Origin: Bryobacteraceae bacterium
GTDB taxonomy: Bacteria; Acidobacteriota; Terriglobia; Bryobacterales; Bryobacteraceae
Direction of reading: 5' to 3'
Length of the DNA stretch: 61,168 bases
Assembly (NCBI GenBank): GCA_019187195.1
Contig: JABAQT010000035.1
Span: forward strand, 5,475 to 66,642
Shown here: positions 1 to 10,511 of the stretch, one piece after another
Layout: every line of letters begins with the position of its first letter
Numbering within the stretch: position 1 is the first letter of the stretch
Position numbers and translations under genes: made by a program
The notes under the pieces: model-generated
What the model was told of the DNA's origin: nothing
The model's input: only the letters and a program-made list of their open reading frames with translations
The model's database searches: none

Positions 1-7
1 AATCGAG

Positions 8-517
8 CTACCGTGCCCCTAAGTCGCCCAGAAACACTCGCCGGAATTCCCGGAACTCCTCCGGTTGCATCGGACCCAATGAAGCCGCCCTCGCCGCTGC
101 CGCCTGCTCTCCCTCGAAAATCGCCGCCGCCCTATCAAAGGCCATCCGGCACGCCTCCACCACCTCCGGCCCGTAATGGTCCGCGGCATCCACCACGTTA
201 TTGGCGCGCTCCAGGACATCCCCCGCTTCCTTCACGCGTGGCGCGGCCGAATCGAACAACTCCTGGTAGATTCCCAACTCCACGTGCCCCGCGAACGCCC
301 GCGTCAGGTCCGCCCAGCGTTCGAGCACAATCAACGCTCCATAGCGGTGCCGGTCCATCGTCATCTCGAAGGCGAAGGCCGAGCCCTTGCGCTGCCCCTC
401 CAGCCGCCGCAGAAACGTCAGCGCCGCGTTCAACTCGCCGGTCAGGCTGTCGGAAAACGCGCTCACGCAGCCCAGAAACTGAGCTTCATTCAAGGACAGA
501 AATCTCGTGATCTGCAA
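8..517 (-). CDS. hypothetical protein, 169 aa
   Basis: I do not recognise the family. The product is soluble-looking and mostly helical, with no signal peptide or membrane segment and no obvious catalytic motif. The start is taken as TTG at 517-515, because an AAGGGA ribosome-binding sequence lies about six bases upstream. It begins only 10 bases after the end of the 93-aa gene at 528-809, so the two are probably co-transcribed. Internal ATG codons would give a shorter protein. Confidence is moderate, resting on the intact frame, the plausible SD and the operon-like spacing. Confidence 0.6.
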   Translation of the reverse strand: MQITRFLSLNEAQFLGCVSAFSDSLTGELNAALTFLRRLEGQRKGSAFAFEMTMDRHRYGALIVLERWADLTRAFAGHVELGIYQELFDSAAPRVKEAGDVLERANNVVDAADHYGPEVVEACRMAFDRAAAIFEGEQAAAARAASLGPMQPEEFREFRRVFLGDLGAR

Positions 518-527
518 CCCGCGTCCC

Positions 528-809
528 TTAACTCGACAGGTGCTCTCCGAGCGACTTCGCGATCTGCTCCGGCGTGACCGCCTCGCCGTTGTTCATCCGG
601 TCCAGAAGCCCGTTGATGATCTCCTTCGCCTCGTCCTTCTTGAAGTTCTTCACGAATCCGTCCATGTAATGTTCCCCGGCCATCGCGCGGTTGATCTCCG
701 TCTCCTTGTTGTGATCCTGCAACTCGGTGAAATACACCACGCGGTACTTGCCCGTATACGTCTTCTCGCGATAGATCTCGAACATCGTCTTGTCGGATTC
801 AAAAGCCAT
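528..809 (-). CDS. small hypothetical protein, 93 aa
   Basis: A small charged protein (many Lys, Glu and Asp) without signal peptide, membrane segment or Cys. The N-terminal third alternates aromatic and charged residues (EIYREKTYTGKYRVVYFTEL), which suggests a beta-hairpin; the rest looks helical. The family is not recognised. ATG at 809-807 is the first start and is followed by amino acid usage typical of a real protein. It is the first gene of a likely two-gene minus-strand unit with the 169-aa gene. No clear Shine-Dalgarno or consensus promoter is visible upstream in 810-957. Confidence 0.65.
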   Translation of the reverse strand: MAFESDKTMFEIYREKTYTGKYRVVYFTELQDHNKETEINRAMAGEHYMDGFVKNFKKDEAKEIINGLLDRMNNGEAVTPEQIAKSLGEHLSS

Positions 810-957
810 AGAAAGACGAAGGTATCACATCGGCGCATGAACATGACATGCCGGGCGGCCTCCAGGCCCTTCTTCTCGAACGGGGCTGGGGATGCCGGTC
901 CTCCGCCTTTGCGATTCTTGCCGGGGTTTGAAACAATACTGTGAAAGGAGACCCCCC

Positions 958-2901
958 TTGTTCTGGCGACTTGCTCTTGCTTATGCTCTTGGTGCGCTCA
1001 CCGCGTTCTCTCAGATCGACTTCGCGCGGACCGTCTATCCGGTGCTGAGCAAAGCAGGTTGCGCGGGTTGCCATAACGACAACGGCGTGGCTTCGCCGAC
1101 CAGGCTGCACTTCCCGGAAGGTGATCCGAGCAGCGCGCGTCTCGACGCCTTCGGAAACTCCCTTTTCATCTTGGTGGACCGCGCGGCGCCGGAGAAATCG
1201 CTGCTCCTCAATAAGCCCACGAATCGCGTGCCGCACGCCGGCGGAGAGCGCATCGCGCGCGGCAGCGAGGAGGAAAAGATCCTCAAGTCATGGGTGGATT
1301 ACCTCGCCTCGACGCCCATCGAGAAGCTCCAGAGCATCCGCTCGACGGAATCGCTGGCGCAGGTGGGGCCCATCCTGCGGCGCCTTACCAACGCGCAATA
1401 CAACAACACCATTCGCGACCTGCTGGGCGATGAGAGCCGGCTTGCCGATCAGTTCCCGCCCGAGGATTTCGTCAACGGGTTCCGCAATCAGTACCAGTCC
1501 CAGAACACATCGCCGCTGTTGAGCGAGGCCTACAGCGCCGCGGCGGAGAAACTGGCGAAAAAGGCGTTCCTCGGCGGCGACGCCAAGGGCCTCGTGCCGT
1601 GCAAGCCGAAGAGCGTCGATGACGCCGTCTGCCGCGAGCGCTTCATCCGCGAATTCGGCCGCCGCGCCTTCCGCCGTCCGCTGCTGCCGAAGGAGATCAC
1701 CCGCTATTCGGCCCTGTTTACCGAGGAGGCCGGGGAAAAGAAGCAGTTCCTCGCCGGCGCGCAGATTGTGGTCGAGGCGATGCTGCAAAGCCCGAACTTC
1801 CTGCTGCGCACCGAAAACGGCATGGACCCTCGGTTTCGAGCCTACGAGAATGCGAGCAAGCTGTCTTATTTCATCTGGAATTCCATGCCGGACGAAGCGC
1901 TGCTCAAGGCGGCCGCCTCCGATGAATTGTTGACGGGAGAGGGGATGGAGCGCGAGGCGCGGCGCATGCTCTCCTCGCCCAAAGCGCGCCAGGCGGTGGA
2001 CGAGTTTGTCACGGAGTGGCTGCGGTTCGACCGCCTCGACGGCACGGTCCGCGAGCGCAGGCTGTACCCCATGTTCAGTCCGGAGCTGACGCTGGCGATG
2101 ACGGAAGAGACCCGGCGGCTGGCCTCACACCTGGTGTGGGAGAAGGGTAATTTCATGGATTTCTTCTCGGCGCCCTACACCTATATCAACTCGGACCTCG
2201 CCAAGCTCTACGGTTTGCCCGCGCCGAAGACGGAGTACGGAAAGGTGATGCTGCCGGAGGCGGCGGGGCGCGCCGGGGTGCTTGGCCACGCCAGCTTTCT
2301 CACGATGACAAGCAAACCCGCGGAAACCTCGCCCACGGCCCGCGGCCTCTTTGTCCGTGAGCAGTTCCTCTGCCAGGACGTGCCGCAGCCTCCGCCGGGC
2401 GTGAACACGAATCTTCCGCCGGTTTCAAAGGACCGTCCCATGACGCAACGCGAGCGCATGGCGGAACACCGCAGCAACCCAAGCTGCGCGAGTTGCCACA
2501 ACCTCATCGACCCCATTGGTTTCGGCATGGAGAAGTTCGACGCCGTGGGCGCCTACCGGCCGCTGCTGAAGCTCACCATATTCCCCGCGCGTCACGAGAA
2601 GAAAGAGGAGCCGAAGCACGTCGAGTTGCCGCTCGATACCACGGGTTCGGTGATCGGACTGAAGGGCTCGGACTTTTCTTCACCACGCGAACTTGGTATG
2701 ATCTTGGCATCAACCACGCAGTGCCAACAATGCGTGGTGAAAATGTTGTTCCGGTATATGGCGGGCCGCCACGAAGCGCTCGCCGACCGCGTTGTGCTCG
2801 ATCGGGCTTTTGAGGATTTTAAGAAATCGGGCTTCGATTTTCAGGAACTCATGGTATCTCTAGCGAGGTGGGGCTCGGCTCCGCCCAAGAAGGTGAACTG
2901 A
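958..2901 (+). CDS. secreted DUF1592/DUF1588 family cytochrome-like protein
   Basis: A planctomycete/acidobacterial-type multi-domain protein of 647 aa. It has an N-terminal signal peptide (ending near AFSQ), a CAGCH heme-c motif (C35, C38, H39), then regions matching DUF1587 ([18 protein letters not shown]), DUF1595, DUF1592, DUF1588 with a second CASCH motif near residues 510-514, and C-terminal DUF1585. The TTG start at 958 is preferred over an in-frame ATG at 892, because GAAAGGAG sits 8 bases upstream of it and the signal peptide then starts at the N-terminus. The 22 residues before it are Cys/Arg-rich and not signal-like. The DUF1552 gene follows after one base. Function in the family is unproven; an exported redox role is inferred from the heme motifs. 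Confidence 0.9.
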   Translation: MFWRLALAYALGALTAFSQIDFARTVYPVLSKAGCAGCHNDNGVASPTRLHFPEGDPSSARLDAFGNSLFILVDRAAPEKSLLLNKPTNRVPHAGGERIARGSEEEKILKSWVDYLASTPIEKLQSIRSTESLAQVGPILRRLTNAQYNNTIRDLLGDESRLADQFPPEDFVNGFRNQYQSQNTSPLLSEAYSAAAEKLAKKAFLGGDAKGLVPCKPKSVDDAVCRERFIREFGRRAFRRPLLPKEITRYSALFTEEAGEKKQFLAGAQIVVEAMLQSPNFLLRTENGMDPRFRAYENASKLSYFIWNSMPDEALLKAAASDELLTGEGMEREARRMLSSPKARQAVDEFVTEWLRFDRLDGTVRERRLYPMFSPELTLAMTEETRRLASHLVWEKGNFMDFFSAPYTYINSDLAKLYGLPAPKTEYGKVMLPEAAGRAGVLGHASFLTMTSKPAETSPTARGLFVREQFLCQDVPQPPPGVNTNLPPVSKDRPMTQRERMAEHRSNPSCASCHNLIDPIGFGMEKFDAVGAYRPLLKLTIFPARHEKKEEPKHVELPLDTTGSVIGLKGSDFSSPRELGMILASTTQCQQCVVKMLFRYMAGRHEALADRVVLDRAFEDFKKSGFDFQELMVSLARWGSAPPKKVN

Positions 2902-2902
2902 C

Positions 2903-4249
2903 ATGGCCGCTGTTCATACACGCGATCGATCCCTCTCGAGACGGCTCTTTTTGCGCGGATTTTCCGCCCTTCCCGGGATGCGGGCAATCGTCGGGCTTCC
3001 GCCGCTGGCGGCGATGTTCAATTCGACGGGCAAGGCTTACGCCGCGCCGGCGCCGGCGCGGGATTCGCAACCGGCGCCGCCCTCGCGGTTTGTACTGTGG
3101 TTCAACGGCAACGGCATCGTGGAGCGTTACTGGATACCCACTGAAACGGGACGGGACTATGTGATGACGCCATGCCTGGCCCCGCTCGATCCGTTCCGCA
3201 ACGACATCCACATCATCACCGGCCTCGACAATCCCGCCGCCCGCCTTCCCGGGCCCGGGAATGATCACCACCGCTCGATGAGCGCGCTGATGACCGGAAC
3301 GCAGTTCACGGGACGCGGCGCCGGAGGACCGTCGATCGATCAACTGATCGCGGGCAAGACCGGCGGCGATTCGCGCTTCCGCTCGCTTCAAATCGGCGTC
3401 TCGCAGGAATCCTTCGGAGAGAGCGTGCAGCGCAACATGAGTTGGGCCGGATTCGACCGGGCGCTGCCTCCCGAGATGCTGCCGAACAAGCTGTTCGACC
3501 GGCTGTTTGGAGCGCGGGATCTGGGGTGGGTGAACCGCAAGAAGAGCGTGCTCGACGCGATTCGCGACGATGCCGCGGAGTTGCGCAAGGCTCTCGGCAA
3601 GGAAGATACGAACCGGCTCGAGGAGCATCTGGCCTCGGTGCGCGACGTGGAGCGCTCGATCGCCAGCCTGCCGCCCAATTACAGGCGGGTGGATCCACCG
3701 GATTTCGACGGCGACATGAAAGACTGGCCGCGGATTGCCAAGCTGCAAAGCGAACTGCTGGTGCATGCTCTTGCTTCCGGACAGACGCGCGTCGCTTCCT
3801 ACATGTTGACCAAGTGCCAGGGACTGTCGCGCTTCCCGTGGCTTGGCTACACGGCGGCGCGCCACCACGACTACACGCATCGCGACGGGAAGGCTCCCGG
3901 CTCCGACGCGCCCGACGGGCAGCGGATCATGCGGGATATCTGCCGCTGGCACGTCGAGGAGTTCGCGTGGCTGCTGGGGCGAATGAAGGCCACGCCGGAA
4001 GGCGACGGCACGCTTCTCGACCACACGACGCTGGTTTTCGTGCATGAACACGCCGAAGCAAATGACCACAAGAACAACGGTCTTTCGGTAATCGTCGCCG
4101 GACAGCCGAAGAAGACGCACACGGGGTTGCACACGCGGCATACGGGCACGGTGGCGGATCTCTATCTCGCGGTGGCCGACAAGGCGATGGGAGCGGACCT
4201 GAAGACCTTCCCCAGCGCGCACCGCGAACTGCCCGGCATTTTCGTCTGA
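2903..4249 (+). CDS. secreted DUF1552 domain protein
   Basis: A DUF1552 protein of 448 aa, the usual genetic partner of DUF1592 cytochrome-like proteins. The N-terminus carries a Tat-like signal ([12 protein letters not shown]), so export in a folded state is likely. The body contains family-typical stretches such as [19 protein letters not shown] and a C-terminal half rich in His ([12 protein letters not shown]), which could bind metal. It starts one base after the DUF1592 gene with AAGGTG upstream of ATG, so the two genes form a pair. The molecular role is not established; co-occurrence suggests one periplasmic process. Confidence 0.9.
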   Translation: MAAVHTRDRSLSRRLFLRGFSALPGMRAIVGLPPLAAMFNSTGKAYAAPAPARDSQPAPPSRFVLWFNGNGIVERYWIPTETGRDYVMTPCLAPLDPFRNDIHIITGLDNPAARLPGPGNDHHRSMSALMTGTQFTGRGAGGPSIDQLIAGKTGGDSRFRSLQIGVSQESFGESVQRNMSWAGFDRALPPEMLPNKLFDRLFGARDLGWVNRKKSVLDAIRDDAAELRKALGKEDTNRLEEHLASVRDVERSIASLPPNYRRVDPPDFDGDMKDWPRIAKLQSELLVHALASGQTRVASYMLTKCQGLSRFPWLGYTAARHHDYTHRDGKAPGSDAPDGQRIMRDICRWHVEEFAWLLGRMKATPEGDGTLLDHTTLVFVHEHAEANDHKNNGLSVIVAGQPKKTHTGLHTRHTGTVADLYLAVADKAMGADLKTFPSAHRELPGIFV

Positions 4250-4265
4250 GCCGGCTCCCCGAGTC

Positions 4266-5864
4266 TCAGCGCAGGAAACGATCGAGCCAGCGCATGGCGA
4301 GCGAAACCGCTTCCGGCGTGGGTGTGTGGCCGGTGTGGTGATTGAAGTAGCCGATGTTCCCGGGCTTGCCGAAGCGCTGGTACACGGTTCGCGCGGCATT
4401 GATGTAGTGCCAGCTTTCCGCCTTGTCGTATTCATCGCCGCCGATGAGAAGGAACGGGCGCGGCGCAATCAAACCCAGCAGTTCGTGCTGATCCGTGCCC
4501 GGCGGCAGGTGGTGGATGGCATCGCCCAGATACCAGAAATCATCGTAATTGGACATGTGGAATCCGATGCCGCCTTCCGAGAAAACCACGGCGGTGATGC
4601 GCTTGTCCATGGCCGCCGCGTAGAGCGCCATCTTCGCTCCGAGTGAATGTCCGATGATGCCGATGTGGCCGCGATCCACTTCCGGGAGTGTGTAGAGGTA
4701 GTCGAGCAGGCGCTGTGAATCCCATACCCACTTGCCGAGGCCGGTGGCGGCCGGATGGCGCATTTTCAGGTTCGCCACGGCCTCATCGTAACGCTCGCCG
4801 TAGCTCTCGCCGAACCAGCGGATGGCTACGGCGATGTAGCCGCGCTCGACCGCGAGGCGGGCGTACCCCCGCACGCGGCTCGGTTGGAAATGGCGTCCGT
4901 AGAGATCCTGTTCCGCCGGGACATCGACGTCGTAGTAGGGCACGATTACGACCGGGGTGGGCGTGCGGAGGGGGTGATCGGGGCGGAGGATGAGGATCTT
5001 TTCCTCCGAATCCGGCTCGGTCCGGAGATACATGAGCTCGCCGGAGTAGCCGGGATTGCGGATGATGGCGGCGCGGCGGGCCGAGGGAGGAGGCGGCTTC
5101 AAGGACATCGAGCCGAGGATGCCTGTCCATTTCTTCTCCAACGCGGCGATGTCCGTGAGCGGCGTCAGATTGCCGGTGGAGGTTTCATAGCCCGGCGGGC
5201 GGCGGTTGTAAGGCTCGAACCAATCGTCGATGGCCGTGCGCGCGACGCGGAAGCCGGTAAAGCGGCTCTTGCGTTCCGGTTCGAGCGAGGAGCGATAGCC
5301 GCTGTTCCAACTGGTTCTCGAACTCAGGAAGGAGCCGCCTCGAATGACGCAGGCGATCACGGGTTCGTCATCGCCGGTCCATTCCCAGACATTGCCCAGC
5401 ATGTCGAAGAGGCCGGACTTGTTGGGGGCGAAGGAAGCGGCGTCGCGTGTGCCCTTACGGATCAGCTCGAGAAGAGGCGCGGTGTCCTTGGTGTCTCCCG
5501 AACTCAGGTTGGCCTGTTGCGGATCGCTCGAGGCGGCGGCTTTATCCCACTCCTCGCCGGTGGGCAGGCGGTACCCGTTACGGGAACGGTCGCACCTTCC
5601 GGTGGCGAGGTCGTAACAGGGCGTGAGCCCTTCCTTCGTGCTGCGCCGGTTGCAGTAGCGGATGGCGTCCCACCAGGAGACGTTCTCCACGGGACGCCGG
5701 GGTCCTTTGTAGAAAGAGGGATTCGATCCCGTCACCGATTCGTAGTCCGCCTGCGTGATTTCGGTGGACGAGATGAGGAACCCGTCCAGCTTCACCATAT
5801 CCGCGGCCTGGGCCGGCGCGCCAATGAGGACCGCCAGCAAGAGGAGTTGTTTATTGTCCGCCAC
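4266..5864 (-). CDS. secreted FGE/SUMF1-like domain fused to alpha/beta hydrolase
   Basis: A two-domain exported protein of about 532 aa. After a signal peptide (KQLLLLAVLIGAPAQAA) comes a sulfatase-modifying-factor-like domain (about 22-225; MVKLDGFLISSTEITQADYE, NVSWWDAIRYCN, GYRLPTGEEW, GNVWEWTGD, IRGGSF). A dienelactone-hydrolase-like alpha/beta hydrolase follows (about 290-532) with nucleophile elbow GHSLGAK (Ser407) and a probable catalytic His513 (HHTGHTP). The Cys pair of true formylglycine-generating enzymes after RGGS is absent (RGGSFLSSRTSW), so that domain is probably a binding module. The start is set at GTG 5864, 22 bases after purH; the same frame upstream is antisense-like Pro/Ser-rich sequence inside purH. 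Substrate unknown; a carbohydrate or ester target is a guess. Confidence 0.8.
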   Translation of the reverse strand: MADNKQLLLLAVLIGAPAQAADMVKLDGFLISSTEITQADYESVTGSNPSFYKGPRRPVENVSWWDAIRYCNRRSTKEGLTPCYDLATGRCDRSRNGYRLPTGEEWDKAAASSDPQQANLSSGDTKDTAPLLELIRKGTRDAASFAPNKSGLFDMLGNVWEWTGDDEPVIACVIRGGSFLSSRTSWNSGYRSSLEPERKSRFTGFRVARTAIDDWFEPYNRRPPGYETSTGNLTPLTDIAALEKKWTGILGSMSLKPPPPSARRAAIIRNPGYSGELMYLRTEPDSEEKILILRPDHPLRTPTPVVIVPYYDVDVPAEQDLYGRHFQPSRVRGYARLAVERGYIAVAIRWFGESYGERYDEAVANLKMRHPAATGLGKWVWDSQRLLDYLYTLPEVDRGHIGIIGHSLGAKMALYAAAMDKRITAVVFSEGGIGFHMSNYDDFWYLGDAIHHLPPGTDQHELLGLIAPRPFLLIGGDEYDKAESWHYINAARTVYQRFGKPGNIGYFNHHTGHTPTPEAVSLAMRWLDRFLR

Positions 5865-5886
5865 TTCCGGTTGGCATTGTAGCGGA

Positions 5887-7419
<1,533 letters not shown>

Positions 7420-7452
7420 GGGAAATTTTCATTTTCGCATGGCGGCGCCGGG

Positions 7453-9465
7453 TTACCGTTCCCAGCGCATGCCGAGACGCCACAGGCGCGGGGCTCCGGT
7501 GTTGGGGATGCCCGCTATGGTGGCCGTTGGCTGCGCGGCCCACCCGACATAGAATTGCCGGTCCAGCATGTTTTCCATCTCCGCCTGGAGCGAGAAGCCT
7601 TTCGCCAGGCGCTGGCGGACGCTGAATTGGAGAACCGCGAAGCCGGGGAGGATGCTCAGCCTGGTGTTCAGGTCATCCTCGAATTGCCAGGCGAGGGAGC
7701 GCAGTCCGAAGGTGGCCAGCGTCTTTCCGCGCACGTAGCTGAGCTGTCCGGAGCCCTGGTGCTTTGGAACCTGGGCAATGCGGGGTCCTGTGCGGTAGCG
7801 GGAGTCGGCAAGAAGGTAGCTCAATTCGAGGTTCCAGGGACCGAAGCGCTGGCGGAAGTCAACTTCGGCTCCGCGGCTCAAGGCGGCGGCCGCGTTGCGG
7901 CGCTGGCGGATGGTCTGAGTGGGGGTGACGCTAAGGGTGACGTTGGTGATGATATCGCTGATGGCGTTGCGGAACACGCTGACGCCGAGACGGCGCGTCT
8001 CGCCGACCCAATCGGCTCCCGCCTCGACGCCGGTGAGTCCTTCCTGGTGGAGATTGGGGTTGGCCTGGGTGATGGCGGTGCCGGCGCGAAACTCGCGGTA
8101 GAGTTCGTTCAGAGTCGGGGCGCGGAAGCTGCGGTAGACCGAGCCATGGAATCGCAAGGCTCCCAGTCCATAGGTGAGGCCCGCGCTGGGGCTGAGGAAG
8201 GTGCTGCCCTGCCCGGTGAACTGGTGGCGCAGGCCGAGGATCATGCGCAGGGGGCCTTTGTGGGCGCTCAGTTGTCCGAAGGCGCCGTGCTGCAACTGGT
8301 CTCCTCCACCCACGCGGATTCCGGAGGGAACCAGAAAGTCGTTGGATGTTCCCTCGACACGGACGGCGTCCGCGCCGGCGAGGATATCCATGCTTGTAAA
8401 GGAGCGGCGGTACATCAACGCGCCGCCCGCCGCCTGGGAGGGCACAAACTGGCGGGAGGTGAGACGTTCGGAGTTGCGGCCGCCAAACACAGCGGAAAAC
8501 GACTGGCGGTAGCCTTCGCGAGTGTGATAGCCGAGCAGGGAGAAGTTGTTGACGGTCCCGCCCTCGTAGTGCGCCGATATGGTGCCCATGCTGGTGGAGT
8601 TGCCCTGGAGCACGGTGCCGTTGTCTCTACTCTCCATGTAGATGTCGGTCTTCAGATAGAAGCGCTGCTTGCCGCTGAAGTAATCAAAACGGAGGTATGG
8701 GGACAGGAAATCGACGCCGGCCTTGGTGTCGACGAGGCCGCGGCTCTGGGACGGGACGATATAGTAGCCGCTGGTGGTGTAACCGCGGAAATCGCCGGAG
8801 ATGGCGAACTGTTGGAACGCCTGCGCGAAACTGGCGGTCAGCAGGCTTTGATTGGCGTTTCCGATGTCGTAGCCGACGGCGTAGTGAGTCCGTTCGGCGC
8901 TGGGGGAGAACATGGCGATCGCGCCGCTCATGGCACGATCACCGAAGACTTTAGTGGAGGCTCCGCGCAAGACTTCGACGCGGGCGATCTCCTCGGGAGC
9001 GAAGCGGGGCCATTGGACCCATCCGCCGAAGGGATCGTTGACGGGGACGCCGTCCCAGAGGACGAGAGTGCGGCTGGCTCCACTCGAGCCGATGCCGCGG
9101 AGGGAAACGCCCTGGGTGGTGGGATTGGCAACGAGGCTCGAGGACCGGCGGAAGAGGCTGAAGCCGGGAACCATGCGGAGTTTGTCATCCATGCTGACGC
9201 CGGGAATCTCCTCGAGGTCGAGGGGGTTGAGGATGGTGATGTTGGTGGGAGTTTCGGCCTTGATTTCACCGACGACGGTGACCGAGGTCCGTAGCGGCTC
9301 GAGTTTCGGTCCGTTGTCCGTCGCCTGGTCCTGCTGCGCGCGAAGCGGGAGCATCAAAAGCGTCACGGCCAAGAACACGAGCAGAACTCCATCCAGCTTC
9401 GAGGAATGGACCTTTAGAAAGACTGAATATGATCTTATAACTAGATTCTTCATGGGGATAAACAA
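7453..9465 (-). CDS. TonB-dependent outer-membrane receptor
   Basis: An outer-membrane ligand-gated channel of about 670 aa. The N-terminus has a hydrophobic signal (VLLVFLAVTLLMLPLRAQ), then a plug domain (about 60-180) with the typical LDLEEIPGVSMDDKLRMVPG and GASRTLVLWDGVPVNDPFGG stretches, and then a beta-barrel of alternating aromatic and polar strands ending in a terminal aromatic-containing strand (LWRLGMRWER). No iron or cobalamin synthesis gene is adjacent, so the ligand is unknown. The start is uncertain: ATG 9465 and 9453 are possible, but the first 18 codons are AT-rich at position three, and GTG at 9378 has GGAG eight bases upstream. Starting at 9465 overlaps the DUF58 frame by 200 bases. 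Confidence 0.9.
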   Translation of the reverse strand: MFIPMKNLVIRSYSVFLKVHSSKLDGVLLVFLAVTLLMLPLRAQQDQATDNGPKLEPLRTSVTVVGEIKAETPTNITILNPLDLEEIPGVSMDDKLRMVPGFSLFRRSSSLVANPTTQGVSLRGIGSSGASRTLVLWDGVPVNDPFGGWVQWPRFAPEEIARVEVLRGASTKVFGDRAMSGAIAMFSPSAERTHYAVGYDIGNANQSLLTASFAQAFQQFAISGDFRGYTTSGYYIVPSQSRGLVDTKAGVDFLSPYLRFDYFSGKQRFYLKTDIYMESRDNGTVLQGNSTSMGTISAHYEGGTVNNFSLLGYHTREGYRQSFSAVFGGRNSERLTSRQFVPSQAAGGALMYRRSFTSMDILAGADAVRVEGTSNDFLVPSGIRVGGGDQLQHGAFGQLSAHKGPLRMILGLRHQFTGQGSTFLSPSAGLTYGLGALRFHGSVYRSFRAPTLNELYREFRAGTAITQANPNLHQEGLTGVEAGADWVGETRRLGVSVFRNAISDIITNVTLSVTPTQTIRQRRNAAAALSRGAEVDFRQRFGPWNLELSYLLADSRYRTGPRIAQVPKHQGSGQLSYVRGKTLATFGLRSLAWQFEDDLNTRLSILPGFAVLQFSVRQRLAKGFSLQAEMENMLDRQFYVGWAAQPTATIAGIPNTGAPRLWRLGMRWER

Positions 9466-10429
9466 TGGTCCTGGTGCGCAATGATTTCACTTGGGCCATA
9501 TATTTCAGGATAGTATATACATCGCCGTTTTCAGGGACTCGAATGTCCTTTTCCTGGGTAGCGAAGCGGAGGCGGGCGTTGCGGGCGGCGAGGCGCCAGC
9601 AGAGGAAGGCGCAGCATTCGATGGCGCGCTCGAGCCACTCCTCTCCGGCGGCTCCTGTTTCCAGATCGAGGAGCACCTCGACGAGGTTGTCCTCCTCGCG
9701 GGCGAACTCGCGAACCTGCAGTTCGCCGGTGTGGGCGGTGGCCTTCCAATCGACGTGGCGGGCGCTTTCGGTGGGTTCATAGGGGCGGATGCGGTAGAAG
9801 TCGGAGCCGCGTCCCTGGAAGTGGGCTTCCATGTCGCCCTCGAGGGAGTGGAGCAGGTCCTCGAAACCGGCCTGGGCATCGATGGAGGGATAGACGAGGA
9901 CCTCGCGGTGGAGGCGGACATGCACGCGGCGCTCGGTGAATCCGAAAGGGAAGCGCGTGGTGAACTGATACTGGCTGTCGCCGTGGAGGCCGCGCTTGCG
10001 GAAGTAGACCGTGGTGAGAGCTTCCAGGGTCGCGCCGCCGGGGACGAGGGGGAAGTAGATGCGGGCGGGGGACTCTTCCTCATCGCTCGAGGCGAGCTGA
10101 ATGGAGAAGGAAGGCATCCATTTTTTCGTGTTGAGGAGTTGAATACGGGCGGGGAGGCGGCGGCCGGCGAAGACGTGCTCCGGCAGGAGGAGTTTGACTT
10201 CGAGGCCGGCGAGGGAGAGGCGGCTGACGAGGCCGGAGACGAGCATGGTGGAGAGCATGGCGGCGAGAAGGAGAAAGAGGAGGTTGTTGGCGGAGGCGAA
10301 GGCGGCGAAGCCGATGAGGAGGATGAGAGTGGTGAAAGCGAGTCCGCTCCAGGTGACCTGATGGCGGACGCCGGACTGCCAGCGGCGGAGCCATTGCCAG
10401 GGTATGTGGAATGGGTTGTAGCGGTTCAC
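9266..10429 (-). CDS. DUF58 domain membrane protein
   Basis: A DUF58 protein of up to 387 aa. Two adjacent membrane segments (about 20-65; LAFTTLILLIGFAAFASANN and LLFLLLAAMLSTMLVSGLV) precede a beta-rich region and the DUF58 core with the family signature about FYRIRPYEPTESARHVDWKA. DUF58 proteins usually occur with MoxR ATPases and VWA proteins, but no MoxR gene is adjacent here. GTG at 10429 is used because the frame further upstream runs into the divergent permease gene. The last roughly 60 residues extend out of frame over the start of the TonB receptor and are low in family likeness, so the true C-terminus may be altered. Confidence 0.8.
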   Translation of the reverse strand: MNRYNPFHIPWQWLRRWQSGVRHQVTWSGLAFTTLILLIGFAAFASANNLLFLLLAAMLSTMLVSGLVSRLSLAGLEVKLLLPEHVFAGRRLPARIQLLNTKKWMPSFSIQLASSDEEESPARIYFPLVPGGATLEALTTVYFRKRGLHGDSQYQFTTRFPFGFTERRVHVRLHREVLVYPSIDAQAGFEDLLHSLEGDMEAHFQGRGSDFYRIRPYEPTESARHVDWKATAHTGELQVREFAREEDNLVEVLLDLETGAAGEEWLERAIECCAFLCWRLAARNARLRFATQEKDIRVPENGDVYTILKYMAQVKSLRTRTIVYPHEESSYKIIFSLSKGPFLEAGWSSARVLGRDAFDAPASRAAGPGDGQRTETRAATDLGHRRR

Positions 10430-10511
10430 CTGTTGACATCGTGCCACAGAGAGGGGCGGGGCGAAGCGTGTCCGCCGGAGCGGCGTCCGCTCATGACACA
10501 ATAGGCACTCT

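Noticed and set aside
2849..4468. Open frame of about 539 codons on the minus strand
   Set aside because: Antisense to the DUF1552 gene and out of frame with the hydrolase gene; Arg/Ala-rich, no domain.
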